Source: Thermoproteota archaeon (GTDB lineage Archaea; Thermoproteota; Nitrososphaeria; Nitrososphaerales; Nitrosopumilaceae). Taken from it: 64,000 bases of DNA. Positions within the stretch are counted from its first letter, which is position 1, and each line of letters opens with the position of its first letter. The stretch covers positions 557,017 through 621,016 of the forward strand of contig QQVN01000005.1 of NCBI GenBank assembly GCA_003352285.1. Reading direction: 5' to 3'. Both the position numbers and the translations under genes were made by a program. This document shows, piece after piece, positions 19,088 to 28,499 of this stretch. Under the pieces are notes generated by a model. It saw nothing but the letters and a program-made list of their open reading frames with translations. It was not told the DNA's origin and made no database searches.

Positions 19088-20227
19088 TTATTGAATTATT
19101 TCACATATTGGATTAGCTTTAATAATAATTAAATCACTGTCCTTTTTCTTTTTCTCAATATTTTCAAAATCTTCGACTGAACATGCCACAACAATTGTTG
19201 TTTTATCGCTATGAAATAGATCAAAGTTAGGATCTTCATATGCTTCAACGTCGCCTATATAATCACGCAGTCTTGCAGTCAAATTTTGTAGCATTTCTAT
19301 TTTATCTCCACGCATTTCATGTTGATCCAAAGTCCATGAAATTGCAATTTTGGTCCTGCTAGCTTTCAAATCATTTTTCTTCAGGGTTGCACGAATCTCA
19401 TCAATTAATCGTTTAATGTATCCGTCAATCCCTTTAATTCCACCATTAATGAGATACATCAAAGTATTTGCACCTTCAAAGGAAGTACCTAATGAGCGTA
19501 AATCATACAGCCCATTAATCATATCATCCAAAAAGATGTTTTGAAATTGATCTGATGATAGATCTGTTTTTGTAATTTCATCTTGTGCAAATTTACAGAC
19601 TTCTAGTATGCTACATAGACTTGAAAATTGGGATAAAATATCAATTGCATGAAAATGTTCTGCTGAGGATAATGCAACAAATCTTTTAGGTTTTTTACCT
19701 GTTATCAAAAGTTCAGATAGTTTAGAATCTTCATTTCCATTAAATGATCCTATAACTGATGGTAGTTTATTGGCATCTACTACTGGGAAATAATAGTAGA
19801 AGATAGATTTACCAACTTCAAATCCTGTTACATGTTCCAATAGAGATATGTTTTCATTGTTTCCACCAAAACCTGTTGGCAAAGTGTAAATGATTGAACT
19901 GTTTTTTTTTAATGAAGAAGCGGCATCTTTGAATTTAGAATGAATTTCAGTTTTCGTATCTTGTCCTGTTTTTCGGATTCTTGGAGTAAAGAATAGATAC
20001 TGAGCTTTAGAAATTGCCACATCTATTGGTTCCATTGCCAGCAATGGTTCATCCTCTTTAAGTGCTGAAACATTAGGATATGTTTTTGCAATTTCTGATT
20101 TTAGCGATATTGCAGATGGGGTAGATTCATCAATAATATGAACATCTGCTCCTTTAATTGCCATTTGGCAGGCTAGAGAATATCCTTCAGTACTCAAACC
20201 ATATACAACTACTTTGGCTCCCCCCAT
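19088..20227 (-). CDS. Rossmann-fold protein resembling nucleotide-sugar/3-hydroxyacid dehydrogenases
   Basis: 379 residues. The N-terminal dinucleotide-binding motif KVVVYGLSTEGYSLACQMA (GxxxxG) is followed by DVHIIDES, whose acidic residues would favour NAD. Further on a helical section carries EHFHAIDILSQF and SLGTSFEGANTLMY. Overall this resembles the UDP-sugar or 6-phosphogluconate dehydrogenase layout, but the catalytic Cys or Lys motifs of those families were not found. Function is unassigned. It is divergent from a DUF354 protein and could be part of glycan metabolism, which is a guess. Confidence 0.7.
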   Translation of the reverse strand: MGGAKVVVYGLSTEGYSLACQMAIKGADVHIIDESTPSAISLKSEIAKTYPNVSALKEDEPLLAMEPIDVAISKAQYLFFTPRIRKTGQDTKTEIHSKFKDAASSLKKNSSIIYTLPTGFGGNNENISLLEHVTGFEVGKSIFYYYFPVVDANKLPSVIGSFNGNEDSKLSELLITGKKPKRFVALSSAEHFHAIDILSQFSSLCSILEVCKFAQDEITKTDLSSDQFQNIFLDDMINGLYDLRSLGTSFEGANTLMYLINGGIKGIDGYIKRLIDEIRATLKKNDLKASRTKIAISWTLDQHEMRGDKIEMLQNLTARLRDYIGDVEAYEDPNFDLFHSDKTTIVVACSVEDFENIEKKKKDSDLIIIKANPICEIIQ

Positions 20228-20291
20228 ACCTATGTGGTGGGTAATTAGACCAAGAAAAACTTATTGAAGTATCGAAATCTACCCAAAATGC

Positions 20292-21353
20292 TTGAAAATC
20301 TGGTTTGATATTCTAACACCTAAACAATTACTGTTTTTTGAGCCAATGATAAAGAAATTACGCAAAAATCATGACATTCTATGTACAACACGCAATTATA
20401 ATGAAGTTACTTCTCTTGCACAAATCAGACATTTTCCCCTAAAAGTTGTAGGAAGACATGGTGGTGGCGAAAAATCTGAAAAGCTAAGAGCAAGCATTGA
20501 AAGAATGGCAGAATTATCAAAAATTATTGAAGACTATTCTCCAAATTGTGTTGTTAGTTTTTGTTCTCCTGAAGCAAGTAGAATATCTTTTGGTTTAGGG
20601 ATTTATCATATTGTTTTTTCTGATTCGCCTCATGCGGATGCAGTGATGAAGTTATCATTACCTCTAATTCAGAAATTACTCATTCCATGGATTATTCCAA
20701 AAAATGAATTTACAAAATTTGGTATAAAAGAAAAAGACATAATTCAATATCGAGCAATCGATGCAGCATCAATTTCGAAGCGAGTAGTAGATAATAAAAT
20801 AAAACTGCCGTATAATACATCAAAAAAAACAATTCTAGTTAGAATTGAAGAAGAATATGCAGCATATTCAAAAAAAAATAACATGATAATTCCTCTTGTG
20901 AAAGCCCTTCTAAAGAAATTTGGAGATGTCAACCTAGTAATTTCATGTAGATACCAATCGCAGGTAAAAAATTTAAGAAAAAATTTTGGAAATGACATTA
21001 AGATTTTAACAATGTCATATGATGGTAAGCAATTATTAGAAAATACGAGTGTGTTTATTGGTTCAGGAGGAACAATGACTGCGGAAGCTGCATTATTAGG
21101 TGTTCCTACAATTTCATTTAATGCAGTACCAAATTTTATTGAAGATTACTTGGTTAGAAGGAAGCTAGTGATCAGGGAAAGGAATCCAAATATTATTGCT
21201 AGAAAATCAGAAAAACTACTTTTAAATCAAATTAGTAAGAAACGGGCAAGAAATGAACTAGTGAAGATGGAAGATCCATTTGAAAAACTTGAACAAATAA
21301 TTGAATTAAGAAAAAAACAGTCTAAGAAAGTTGGTAAAAATCATTCAAAATAG
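20292..21353 (+). CDS. DUF354 family protein (glycosyltransferase-like)
   Basis: 353 residues from a TTG start (the nearby ATG at 20287 is in another frame). It starts with KIWFDILTPKQLLFFEPMI, the DUF354/COG1817 hallmark. There are two Rossmann-like halves. The second carries GSGGTMTAEAALLGVPTISF, the UDP-sugar-binding-like loop shared with GT-B enzymes such as MurG and WecB. The C-terminus is Lys-rich. A GT-B role in polysaccharide assembly is likely from fold, but no substrate is known. A tRNA-Gln gene starts 38 bases downstream. Confidence 0.85.
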   Translation: MKIWFDILTPKQLLFFEPMIKKLRKNHDILCTTRNYNEVTSLAQIRHFPLKVVGRHGGGEKSEKLRASIERMAELSKIIEDYSPNCVVSFCSPEASRISFGLGIYHIVFSDSPHADAVMKLSLPLIQKLLIPWIIPKNEFTKFGIKEKDIIQYRAIDAASISKRVVDNKIKLPYNTSKKTILVRIEEEYAAYSKKNNMIIPLVKALLKKFGDVNLVISCRYQSQVKNLRKNFGNDIKILTMSYDGKQLLENTSVFIGSGGTMTAEAALLGVPTISFNAVPNFIEDYLVRRKLVIRERNPNIIARKSEKLLLNQISKKRARNELVKMEDPFEKLEQIIELRKKQSKKVGKNHSK

Positions 21354-21391
21354 AAAATATCATTAAGGGATTAAAAATTCAGTTCTTCGTT

Positions 21392-21464
21392 AGCCCGATA
21401 GTGTAGAGGTCAAGCATAGGGGCCTTTGGAGCCCTTGACGGCAGTTCGAATCTGCCTCGGGCTA
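21392..21464 (+). tRNA. tRNA-Gln (anticodon TTG)
   Basis: AGCCCGA pairs perfectly with TCGGGCT, and A73 follows. The anticodon loop CTTTGGA on stem GGGGC/GCCCT gives TTG. The T loop is GGCAGTTCGAATCTGCC. No intron or encoded CCA. Its first pair is A-U, as expected of a tRNA-Gln charged by the GatDE route. Confidence 0.95.
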
Positions 21465-21471
21465 TTTTTCT

Positions 21472-22236
21472 TCAAAAATCTAATTTTGTTAGCTGTCGCG
21501 TTGCAATGACAAATAATATACTTGCCAGAGTTACCAATATACCCATTTCAACAAGTACAAAACCTGTGATTGAACCAAATATTCCGGCCCTGATTATATC
21601 AACAAGATATGTTAATGGATTAATGTAAAATGCAGCAGCTAGAATTGGTGGTGCACCTGAAGCAGGATAAAATGCAGTGCTTACAAATGCAAAAAATAAA
21701 AACACAGTATTAATTATTACATTAAATCCCTCACTCGAGCGAAGTCTAGTAGAAATAATTGATGCTATAGAACCAAACAAAACAGAACCAGTGATTGCAG
21801 CAAAGATTAGAATTGGAATTGTAATAAAATTAAAATCAATGGATTGGAAAAAAATCGGAAATCCAACAAGAGCTATTAATGTTGCACTTATCATACCAAC
21901 AATTCCAATTGTAAGTACGTTACTCAAAATATAGTGAACTCTAGTGAAAGGTCCTGACATGATTTGTTCAAACATACCGTGACGTCGATCATTCCAGATA
22001 ATTATTCCAGAAACTAGTGTGCTATTCATTATGTTAAAACCAATCATACCAGTTGCAAGAAATGATGGATAGTCAAGATTTTTGTTTTCAAAAGGAACTG
22101 TATCAATTAATGATGTGTATGCAAATCCTGCGATGAAAATATAGATCAATGGAAAAACTACTTGCCAGATTAAGAATCCAGGATTTATAGAAATCGTCAG
22201 ATTTCTATTAACTAATCTAATTATTGGATGAGTCAT
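21472..22236 (-). CDS. ABC-2 type transporter permease
   Basis: 254 residues with six membrane segments (about 25-45, 65-85, 110-130, 140-165, 175-195 and 225-245), the standard ABC-2 permease layout. An amphipathic N-terminus and the EFIMSGPF-like coupling segment (FEQIMSGPFTR) are visible. The start overlaps the end of the ATPase gene by 20 bases, so the two form one exporter. Substrate is unknown; such pairs export drugs, lipids or glycans. Confidence 0.9.
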   Translation of the reverse strand: MTHPIIRLVNRNLTISINPGFLIWQVVFPLIYIFIAGFAYTSLIDTVPFENKNLDYPSFLATGMIGFNIMNSTLVSGIIIWNDRRHGMFEQIMSGPFTRVHYILSNVLTIGIVGMISATLIALVGFPIFFQSIDFNFITIPILIFAAITGSVLFGSIASIISTRLRSSEGFNVIINTVFLFFAFVSTAFYPASGAPPILAAAFYINPLTYLVDIIRAGIFGSITGFVLVEMGILVTLASILFVIATRQLTKLDF

Positions 22237-23158
22237 TGTTGTTTACCATTTTCAAGAATATATCTTCCAAGCTAGTAGGTATTGCAGATAGATTCTCAAT
22301 GTCTATATTATTTTCATTAAGAATTTGAAGAGTTTTCATAAGGAGTAGTTCAGGTTTGTCAGAATGGATTGTGATTGTTGAACCAGAATTAAATTCAATT
22401 TTACATTCTTGTATATTTGAAAATAGTGAAGGTAATTCTTTTTTAATTGATGAAATTTGTATTTTAATAGTTTTTTGATTACCAAATTTTTTCTTTAAAT
22501 CATCAGGAGAATCAATTGTCATAATTTTTCCTTTGTTTATTATTGCAATATTATCACAAAGATATTCAGCTTCCGTTAAAACATGGGTGGTATAAAATAT
22601 AGTTAGACCTTCAGATGCCTTTTTTTTCAGGAAATTTAATAGATTTCTTCGTGCATATGGATCTAACCCAACTGTAGGTTCATCCAAAAACAACAACTCC
22701 ATGTCATGTATGAATTCTCTTGCCAGTTGAACTCTACGTCTTTGTCCTATGGATAGATCTTCATTTTTTTTATGCCTGATTTCTTCTAGTTCAAAGTAAG
22801 AGATTAGTTCATTTGTTCGAATTTTTCTAATTTCTTTAGGAACATTCCACATCATTCCGTATTTTTCAATGGATTTTTCTACGGTCAAATTAGGCTCATA
22901 GCTTGGTTCCTGTAAAACAACACCAATTTTTTGTCGGACTTCCAATGGATTGTTTATGGCGTCTATGCCAAGGATTTGTAAGCTTCCTTCAGTTGGAGGA
23001 ATTAAAGTGGTAAGTAACTTTATTGTAGTAGATTTTCCGGCACCGTTTGGACCCAAAAAACCAAAAATTTGTCCTGAATCAACATTAATGTCAATACCAT
23101 CAACAGCATTTACAGAATTATACGATTTAGAAAGTGATTTTGCTTCAATACTGAACAT
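22217..23158 (-). CDS. ABC transporter ATP-binding protein (ABC-2 exporter)
   Basis: About 313 residues. Walker A GPNGAGKST at about 37-45, Q-loop VVLQEPSYEP, signature LSIGQRRRVQLA and Walker B LLFLDEPTVGLDP are all intact, with the switch His in YTTHVL. The C-terminal 90 residues form the DUF4162-type extension common to DrrA-like exporters. ATG at 23158 was preferred to TTG at 23164. It is the first gene of a two-gene operon with the permease. Confidence 0.92.
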   Translation of the reverse strand: MFSIEAKSLSKSYNSVNAVDGIDINVDSGQIFGFLGPNGAGKSTTIKLLTTLIPPTEGSLQILGIDAINNPLEVRQKIGVVLQEPSYEPNLTVEKSIEKYGMMWNVPKEIRKIRTNELISYFELEEIRHKKNEDLSIGQRRRVQLAREFIHDMELLFLDEPTVGLDPYARRNLLNFLKKKASEGLTIFYTTHVLTEAEYLCDNIAIINKGKIMTIDSPDDLKKKFGNQKTIKIQISSIKKELPSLFSNIQECKIEFNSGSTITIHSDKPELLLMKTLQILNENNIDIENLSAIPTSLEDIFLKMVNNNDSSNN

Positions 23159-23196
23159 GCTCAAACTGCGATCTTCTTACTAATGTAGTTAATGAA

Positions 23197-23204
23197 ATTT
23201 TTAT
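23197..23204 (+). promoter_or_regulatory. TATA-like box of the RPA gene
   Basis: TTTTTATA is centred about 29 bases upstream of the TTG start at 23230. This supports a leaderless or very short leader. Confidence 0.4.
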
Positions 23205-23229
23205 AGTACGAGAAAATATCACCTGATGA

Positions 23230-24627
23230 TTGTCAGAATTTGAAAGTTTAATTGAAAAGTTATTGGAGCAAAAACCAGATCTTTCCAAAACAGATGTTGA
23301 AGAAATGATTAAACAGAAAAAAGAAAAGATTGGCGCAGGTTATTTGACAGACCAAGGTGCCTTGTTTTTAATTGCCTCGGATTATGGGATTACATTATCA
23401 GAACCACCAAAAACGGAAATGAATTTAAAAGATCTTTACGTGGGAGCGAAAGAAATTTCGTTACAAACAAGAGTTTTAAACATGTCACCAGCAAAACAAT
23501 ATTCAAGAAAAGATGGTTCTCCATTCTTTCTACGAACTATGACGGTTTATGATGGAGATTCAACTGCAAGTGTCAAGTTATGGGATGAAAAGGCAAAGCT
23601 TCCTGCAATTAATCAATTAAAGCCAGGAGATCTGATCAAGATAATCAAAGCGTATGTAAAGTCAGATTTTAATGGATTACCCACAATTAATGTAGGCTCA
23701 GGTTCTAGTATCGAATCTACAGACGAAGATAGTTCCATTCCATCTATTGAATCAATAACAAAAGATGTTAGTGAAATTCAAGAGGGACAAAAGGATCTAG
23801 TAGTTTCTGGTTTGTTGGATGGTCCTATTACTTCAATGCAGTTTACAAATTCTAGAGGACAACCTGGCAGTGCGCTTAGATTGAGATTGAAAGGAAAAGA
23901 TGGTAATTCGACAAGAATCGTTCTTTGGGGTAAGAATGATGAGGACATTCCAAAAGTTGTTGCTCCCAATACTAAAGTACGATTATTGGGTACAAAGGTA
24001 AAAACTGGAACTCAGGGATTAGAAATTCATGGAAATGAATCCACAATCATGGATATTGAAGGAACTTCTGAAATAAAGCCCATTGTTACTAGAATTATTT
24101 CAATAACAACCAACGAATCAGGAAATAAAATGGTAATAGGTGTGGACAAAGAAAAAAATCTATTCAACATCACTGATTTTTCAGAAAATCTAAACCAATT
24201 CTCTGAAGGAGATATGATTGAGTGTATGCCTTCAAAGTTATTTGGCAATGCAATAACAGTTGATAGCGATTCATTTGTTAGAAGAGTGGATGATGATCCT
24301 TCTATTCCCACCAGAGAAAAGACGAGGACAAAAATTTCAGATGTGAAAGTTGGAGAATCATACTGCATAGAGGCAATTGTTTTAAAAATTCCGGAAAGAC
24401 GTGAGATTCAGACAAAAACAGGAGAAATGGTTCTACTAGGAGAAATGTTTGTTGAAGATGATAGTGGACAAATTTGGGTTAAAGGATGGAGAAATCAAGC
24501 AAGACTAATTGACAAATGTAGTATCGGTGAAATAATTTCAATTACCGGAGTTAATGCAAAAGCTGGATTAGAAGGAAGAGTCGAACTTACACTTTCAGCA
24601 TTTTCAACAATTAATAAAAAAAATTAA
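23230..24627 (+). CDS. rpa: Replication protein A, single-stranded DNA-binding (OB-fold)
   Basis: 465 residues from TTG. An N-terminal helical segment with VEEMIKQKKEKIG is followed by OB folds at about 70-160 (TRVLNMSPAKQYSRKDGSPF, then LWDEKAKLP), 185-275 and 360-460 (the last with GQIWVKGWRNQAR). No zinc finger was seen, unlike many RPA large subunits. It would coat single-stranded DNA in replication and repair. The stop overlaps the convergent lhr stop by 4 bases. Confidence 0.9.
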   Translation: MSEFESLIEKLLEQKPDLSKTDVEEMIKQKKEKIGAGYLTDQGALFLIASDYGITLSEPPKTEMNLKDLYVGAKEISLQTRVLNMSPAKQYSRKDGSPFFLRTMTVYDGDSTASVKLWDEKAKLPAINQLKPGDLIKIIKAYVKSDFNGLPTINVGSGSSIESTDEDSSIPSIESITKDVSEIQEGQKDLVVSGLLDGPITSMQFTNSRGQPGSALRLRLKGKDGNSTRIVLWGKNDEDIPKVVAPNTKVRLLGTKVKTGTQGLEIHGNESTIMDIEGTSEIKPIVTRIISITTNESGNKMVIGVDKEKNLFNITDFSENLNQFSEGDMIECMPSKLFGNAITVDSDSFVRRVDDDPSIPTREKTRTKISDVKVGESYCIEAIVLKIPERREIQTKTGEMVLLGEMFVEDDSGQIWVKGWRNQARLIDKCSIGEIISITGVNAKAGLEGRVELTLSAFSTINKKN

Positions 24628-27377
24628 GAATCCCAAAATCCTCTATTCATTACATATTGTCTTTCTGCTTCATAGATTTGTTTATAGAGAATTTCATCAT
24701 CAACCATATTACGTAAAATTCTGGCTGCAGTATCAACACCTATTCCATATCCAGAGAGTACTATCAAAGCTGTTTTTCCAAAATTTGCCAATAACGAAGA
24801 AGTTTTCCATGCGCGAGTGTATTTGTGTAATTCATCTTTGGTGAGTTTTTTTCCAGTGACTTTTTTTCGAATAATTTTTGGTAGATCGTGATCAGAGTAA
24901 AATGTGGCAGAAATTTGTTTACCTTTACAATATGGACAAGCTCGAATAGTTTCAACTTCATTGGTTTCAACAATTCTTTCCCATTTCCCACATCGTGCGC
25001 ATACAAGCCTATGTTTTGTCTTAAAAAGACGCTTTTTCACTAGGTCAAGTACACCTTTATCGATATTTGCAGGGGATGAATAATATTTTGAAGTATGATC
25101 TAAAATTGGCTCAGATAGTTTAGAAAATTTATCTAATTCATACCAATGAATCTGAATTTCTTTATCTACTATTTTTTGAAGTGTTTTTTCTGTACCTGGT
25201 AAATCGTACTTGTCATGATATAATTCTCGTAATGCCTCTTTTACTAATGGAGTTTGAGAATATCTTTCATATAAGAATCTGGCAGATTTTCTATCATAAA
25301 TGGCCTCTCTACCTACAACACCAAATTTCTTAGCTACACACCATGTTCTCCAATTTACATTGTGAGTACCAGATAATGAAGCAGTGACAATTGAATGAAG
25401 ATCATAGTTATCAGTGATGACATTTCTAAACATTTCCTCATTTATTCTTGAACGAGATGTTAAAGCAATTCTATATGCATCGGATCTTGATTCTACAATA
25501 TAGCCTAACATTGATGATAGCATTGAAGAAAGCAATGTAGCTAATGTGGAATTAATTTTTGTTCCAAAACATGCATGTATTACAATTGCACCTTGAGTTT
25601 TAACAGATTCAACAACAATGTTGTCTTCATTAGGAACTAAATCATAATTTAGTTTTGAGATTTCTTTATTTAGTAAAGACAGGGTACCGTGTTTTACTTT
25701 AGTTCTAAAATTCCCAACCTTTTTTGCCGTACTATAATCAATTGGAATATTTTCACCTTCCCAATATGGTACAGTCACACCACCTGAACGAAAAGGCTCA
25801 ACATTTACAGATAATCCTTTTTCGTCAACGTTAAGAATTCTCCACTGAGAACCACGTAAAACAAATACATTTCCTGATTCGCCAAAATCCCCTACAAATC
25901 TTTGATCTAGAGTTCCAATAATTTTTTTACCTATTGAATCAAAAACTTTGAATTTTAGTATATCTGGAATTGTGGACAAATTTTCAAAGTAATATCTGAA
26001 CGATTTTCCTTTTTTAATAAAAGTCATTTTTTCTCTATTGAAAAATAACAAAAAATTAGAATCTAAAAGTTCAATGACATTAACTAAATCCTCGAGAGTC
26101 AGATTTCTGTATGGGTATGCATTTGTTAGTAAACTAAATGCATCTTCAATACTAACCTCTCCAATTTGCATACTTAATCCTACAAGATGATGAGCTAAAA
26201 CATCCAATGAACCATCATGAATTTTTTGCTCCTCTATGGATTGATCTTTTATTCTATCAAGAATTGCAGTTGCCTCAAACTCATCATCAGGATTATTTGT
26301 AATTATCATACCTTTTGCTGAAGAACTCCTGTTATGTTTACTACGTCCTATTCTTTGGACTAATTTGGAAACTTGTCTTGGAGATCCATAATGAATTACC
26401 AGTTCTATTGAACCAATATCTAGTCCTAATTCCAATGATGATGTACATACAACAATTCCGGATTTTCCATCTCTTAGTGATAATTCAGTTTCTTCACGCA
26501 CATTTTTTGATAAGGAGCCGTGATGAAGCTCAATGTTTATAGAAGATTTTTCTTTTAGAATAGAAGCAAGAAACTCTGCCTCACCTCTAGTGTTTGTAAA
26601 TAAGAGAACGGGAGATTTTAGATCTAATTTAGTAACATAGTAGATGATAAAAGTTGCAACATCAGATATAGTGCCTTCAATATAATTTACTTCTACATCA
26701 TATTTTCGAACAGATGTGTCTTGAATTATTTTATATTTTCTTTTTGTTCCAACGACAAATTTGGCTGCATCTTCTATATTACCTACAGTAGCAGAAAGTC
26801 CTATTCTAGTAATCTCTTTAGATGAATTAAATTGCAAACGTTCTAAGCTAAGAGAAAGTTGAGTTCCTCTTTCACTAGAAAGTAATTCATGTACCTCATC
26901 AATAACTATCCATTCTAATGCTGATAAAGCGTCTAACATTTTTTTCTGAGTTAATAGAATTACTAAGGTTTCCGGAGTTGTAATTAAAACATCAGGTGGA
27001 TTATTAGTTATTTTTCTTCGAGCAGTTTGTGTTGTATCTCCATGACGTATTTCTAGACTTAATTGATTAAACTCTGCATATCTAGTAATTCTTCTAAATA
27101 CATCACGGTTTAATGCTCGTAATGGTGTAACATATAGAACCTTAATTTTTCCTAACGTTTTAGTATTTTTTACATGTTGAAAAATTGGTATTACAGAACA
27201 CTCAGTTTTGCCAGAACCTGTGGGTGCAATAACTAATGAATCTTTTTTTTGAAAAATTATTGGTGTTGCTTTTTTTTGGATTTCTGTGAGCTCAGTAAAC
27301 CCTAATTCTTTGAATGTAGAAAGGATTTCGTTATCAAGTAGTTGATTCTTCTGTTTGTCTTGTTCTAGCTCTTTCAT
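24624..27377 (-). CDS. lhr: Lhr-type ATP-dependent helicase (superfamily 2)
   Basis: 917 residues. Q-motif TEIQKKATPII, Walker A APTGSGKT at 51-58, motif Ia TPLRALNRD, motif II DEVH, motif III LSATVG, motif V VCTSSLELGLDIG and motif VI QRIGRSKH are all present. A Lhr-specific C-terminal half follows with a winged helix and the beta-barrel-like domain. Near residue 790 is a CARCGKWE and CPYCKGK zinc pair. Lhr helicases act in DNA repair or recombination. The gene overlaps the small membrane ORF at its start and rpa at its end. Confidence 0.95.
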   Translation of the reverse strand: MKELEQDKQKNQLLDNEILSTFKELGFTELTEIQKKATPIIFQKKDSLVIAPTGSGKTECSVIPIFQHVKNTKTLGKIKVLYVTPLRALNRDVFRRITRYAEFNQLSLEIRHGDTTQTARRKITNNPPDVLITTPETLVILLTQKKMLDALSALEWIVIDEVHELLSSERGTQLSLSLERLQFNSSKEITRIGLSATVGNIEDAAKFVVGTKRKYKIIQDTSVRKYDVEVNYIEGTISDVATFIIYYVTKLDLKSPVLLFTNTRGEAEFLASILKEKSSINIELHHGSLSKNVREETELSLRDGKSGIVVCTSSLELGLDIGSIELVIHYGSPRQVSKLVQRIGRSKHNRSSSAKGMIITNNPDDEFEATAILDRIKDQSIEEQKIHDGSLDVLAHHLVGLSMQIGEVSIEDAFSLLTNAYPYRNLTLEDLVNVIELLDSNFLLFFNREKMTFIKKGKSFRYYFENLSTIPDILKFKVFDSIGKKIIGTLDQRFVGDFGESGNVFVLRGSQWRILNVDEKGLSVNVEPFRSGGVTVPYWEGENIPIDYSTAKKVGNFRTKVKHGTLSLLNKEISKLNYDLVPNEDNIVVESVKTQGAIVIHACFGTKINSTLATLLSSMLSSMLGYIVESRSDAYRIALTSRSRINEEMFRNVITDNYDLHSIVTASLSGTHNVNWRTWCVAKKFGVVGREAIYDRKSARFLYERYSQTPLVKEALRELYHDKYDLPGTEKTLQKIVDKEIQIHWYELDKFSKLSEPILDHTSKYYSSPANIDKGVLDLVKKRLFKTKHRLVCARCGKWERIVETNEVETIRACPYCKGKQISATFYSDHDLPKIIRKKVTGKKLTKDELHKYTRAWKTSSLLANFGKTALIVLSGYGIGVDTAARILRNMVDDEILYKQIYEAERQYVMNRGFWDS

Positions 27378-27453
27378 ATACCATCACGCCAACTAGGCCA
27401 AGGGCAAACAATATCACTGTAACTATAGGAATAGAATCAAAAATTCCTGCCAT
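27334..27453 (-). CDS. Possible 39-aa single-pass membrane protein overlapping lhr start
   Basis: ATG at 27453 and TGA at 27334. The peptide has a clear hydrophobic helix (IPIVTVILFALGLVGVMVY, about 8-26) followed by a positive patch (ERARTRQ). This fits an N-out, C-in membrane anchor. It overlaps the first 44 bases of lhr in another frame, so its reality is uncertain. No family is recognised. Confidence 0.4.
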   Translation of the reverse strand: MAGIFDSIPIVTVILFALGLVGVMVYERARTRQTEESTT

Positions 27454-27475
27454 AATTTTATGATAATTTACAGGG

Positions 27476-28135
27476 TTAAATAGATTGATACGTTTCTTCT
27501 AATCCTTTTGCTGAAATTAAAAATGAAAAACTACCAGAATTTGATATGCTTTCTACATATCCAATGTGTTTTGAGTTTGATTTTGAGAGGCGAATTTTTA
27601 CATGAGTAAAGAAGCTTATTGCTCTTGAAAGATTTTCAATATTTTTGTCTATGTTATGCCGCACTGTATTTGTTACTATTATAGGAATTTTTTTTTCTAG
27701 TGCTATAATAGATAGTTCATGCATGAAATTCATAAAAGAGATCGTTTTTTGAAGAGATTGTTCATCCTTTGAGTATTCAAATGAGAATAACTCACTGACG
27801 TTATCAATTATGATTAAACCATAATTGGATGTTGGTATATTTTTAAAATAATTTACTTGCTCGCTGGTGTTTGTAATTCTAGATACCATGATATTATCTA
27901 GTAATTTAACATTTATTTTTTGTAAATTCATAATTTCTAATAATCTCTCTGGTCTAAATTCACCAGTTGTATCTAAAAATAAAATTTTTTCATTACTACT
28001 GAGAAAATTAATTATTATCTGAAGTGCTAGTTGAGTCTTACCAGTACTACTTTCACCATAAATATCAATGATGTTACCATTTTTGATACCTCCACCCAAA
28101 ATCTCATCTAATTTTTGCAATCCTGTACTAATCAT
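27476..28135 (-). CDS. RadB/RecA-superfamily ATPase
   Basis: 219 residues, the length of RadB rather than RadA (which would be about 350). Walker A GESSTGKT lies at 24-31 and Walker B LIIIDNVSEL at about 100-109. The N-terminal helix-hairpin-helix domain of RadA is absent. RadB is a recombinase paralogue with weak ATPase activity that helps RadA. A KaiC-like protein is the alternative. It lies 22 bases upstream of the small membrane ORF on the same strand. Confidence 0.8.
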   Translation of the reverse strand: MISTGLQKLDEILGGGIKNGNIIDIYGESSTGKTQLALQIIINFLSSNEKILFLDTTGEFRPERLLEIMNLQKINVKLLDNIMVSRITNTSEQVNYFKNIPTSNYGLIIIDNVSELFSFEYSKDEQSLQKTISFMNFMHELSIIALEKKIPIIVTNTVRHNIDKNIENLSRAISFFTHVKIRLSKSNSKHIGYVESISNSGSFSFLISAKGLEETYQSI

Positions 28136-28234
28136 TGTCTGAATATTTGATGATTTTATGAAAAATAAAGGAATCTCATTTCAAAATCTTAAGAGGCAAG
28201 GCTTTTATTCTGGATAACATCGTATGCAAAACAA

Positions 28235-28486
28235 GTGAATAATCTGTCTCAAACAAGTGCAAAAAGACCACTAACAACACTTCAAAAAAGTACTAAAAAG
28301 AAAGTCACGGTAAGACTGAAAAATGAAGTAGAGTATAAGGGGAAAATGGATAATGTTGATTCATACATGAATTTGATTATGACTGATGCAGAAGAGCTCC
28401 ACGAAGACAAAGTGATTGCTAATTACGGCAGAGTTATCGTTAGAGGTAACAATGTTTTATTTATCAAATTAGAAAATGAACTCTAG
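28235..28486 (+). CDS. Sm-like archaeal protein (LSm)
   Basis: 83 residues from GTG. The Sm1 motif (TVRLKNEVEYKGKMDNVDSY MNL region, split here for length) and Sm2 motif (GRVIVRGNNVLFI) are intact. It forms a heptameric ring that binds U-rich RNA. metK starts 13 bases downstream with a clear AGGAG ribosome-binding site, so both genes share a transcript. Confidence 0.95.
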   Translation: MNNLSQTSAKRPLTTLQKSTKKKVTVRLKNEVEYKGKMDNVDSYMNLIMTDAEELHEDKVIANYGRVIVRGNNVLFIKLENEL

Positions 28487-28499
28487 TTAGGAGTTTATT

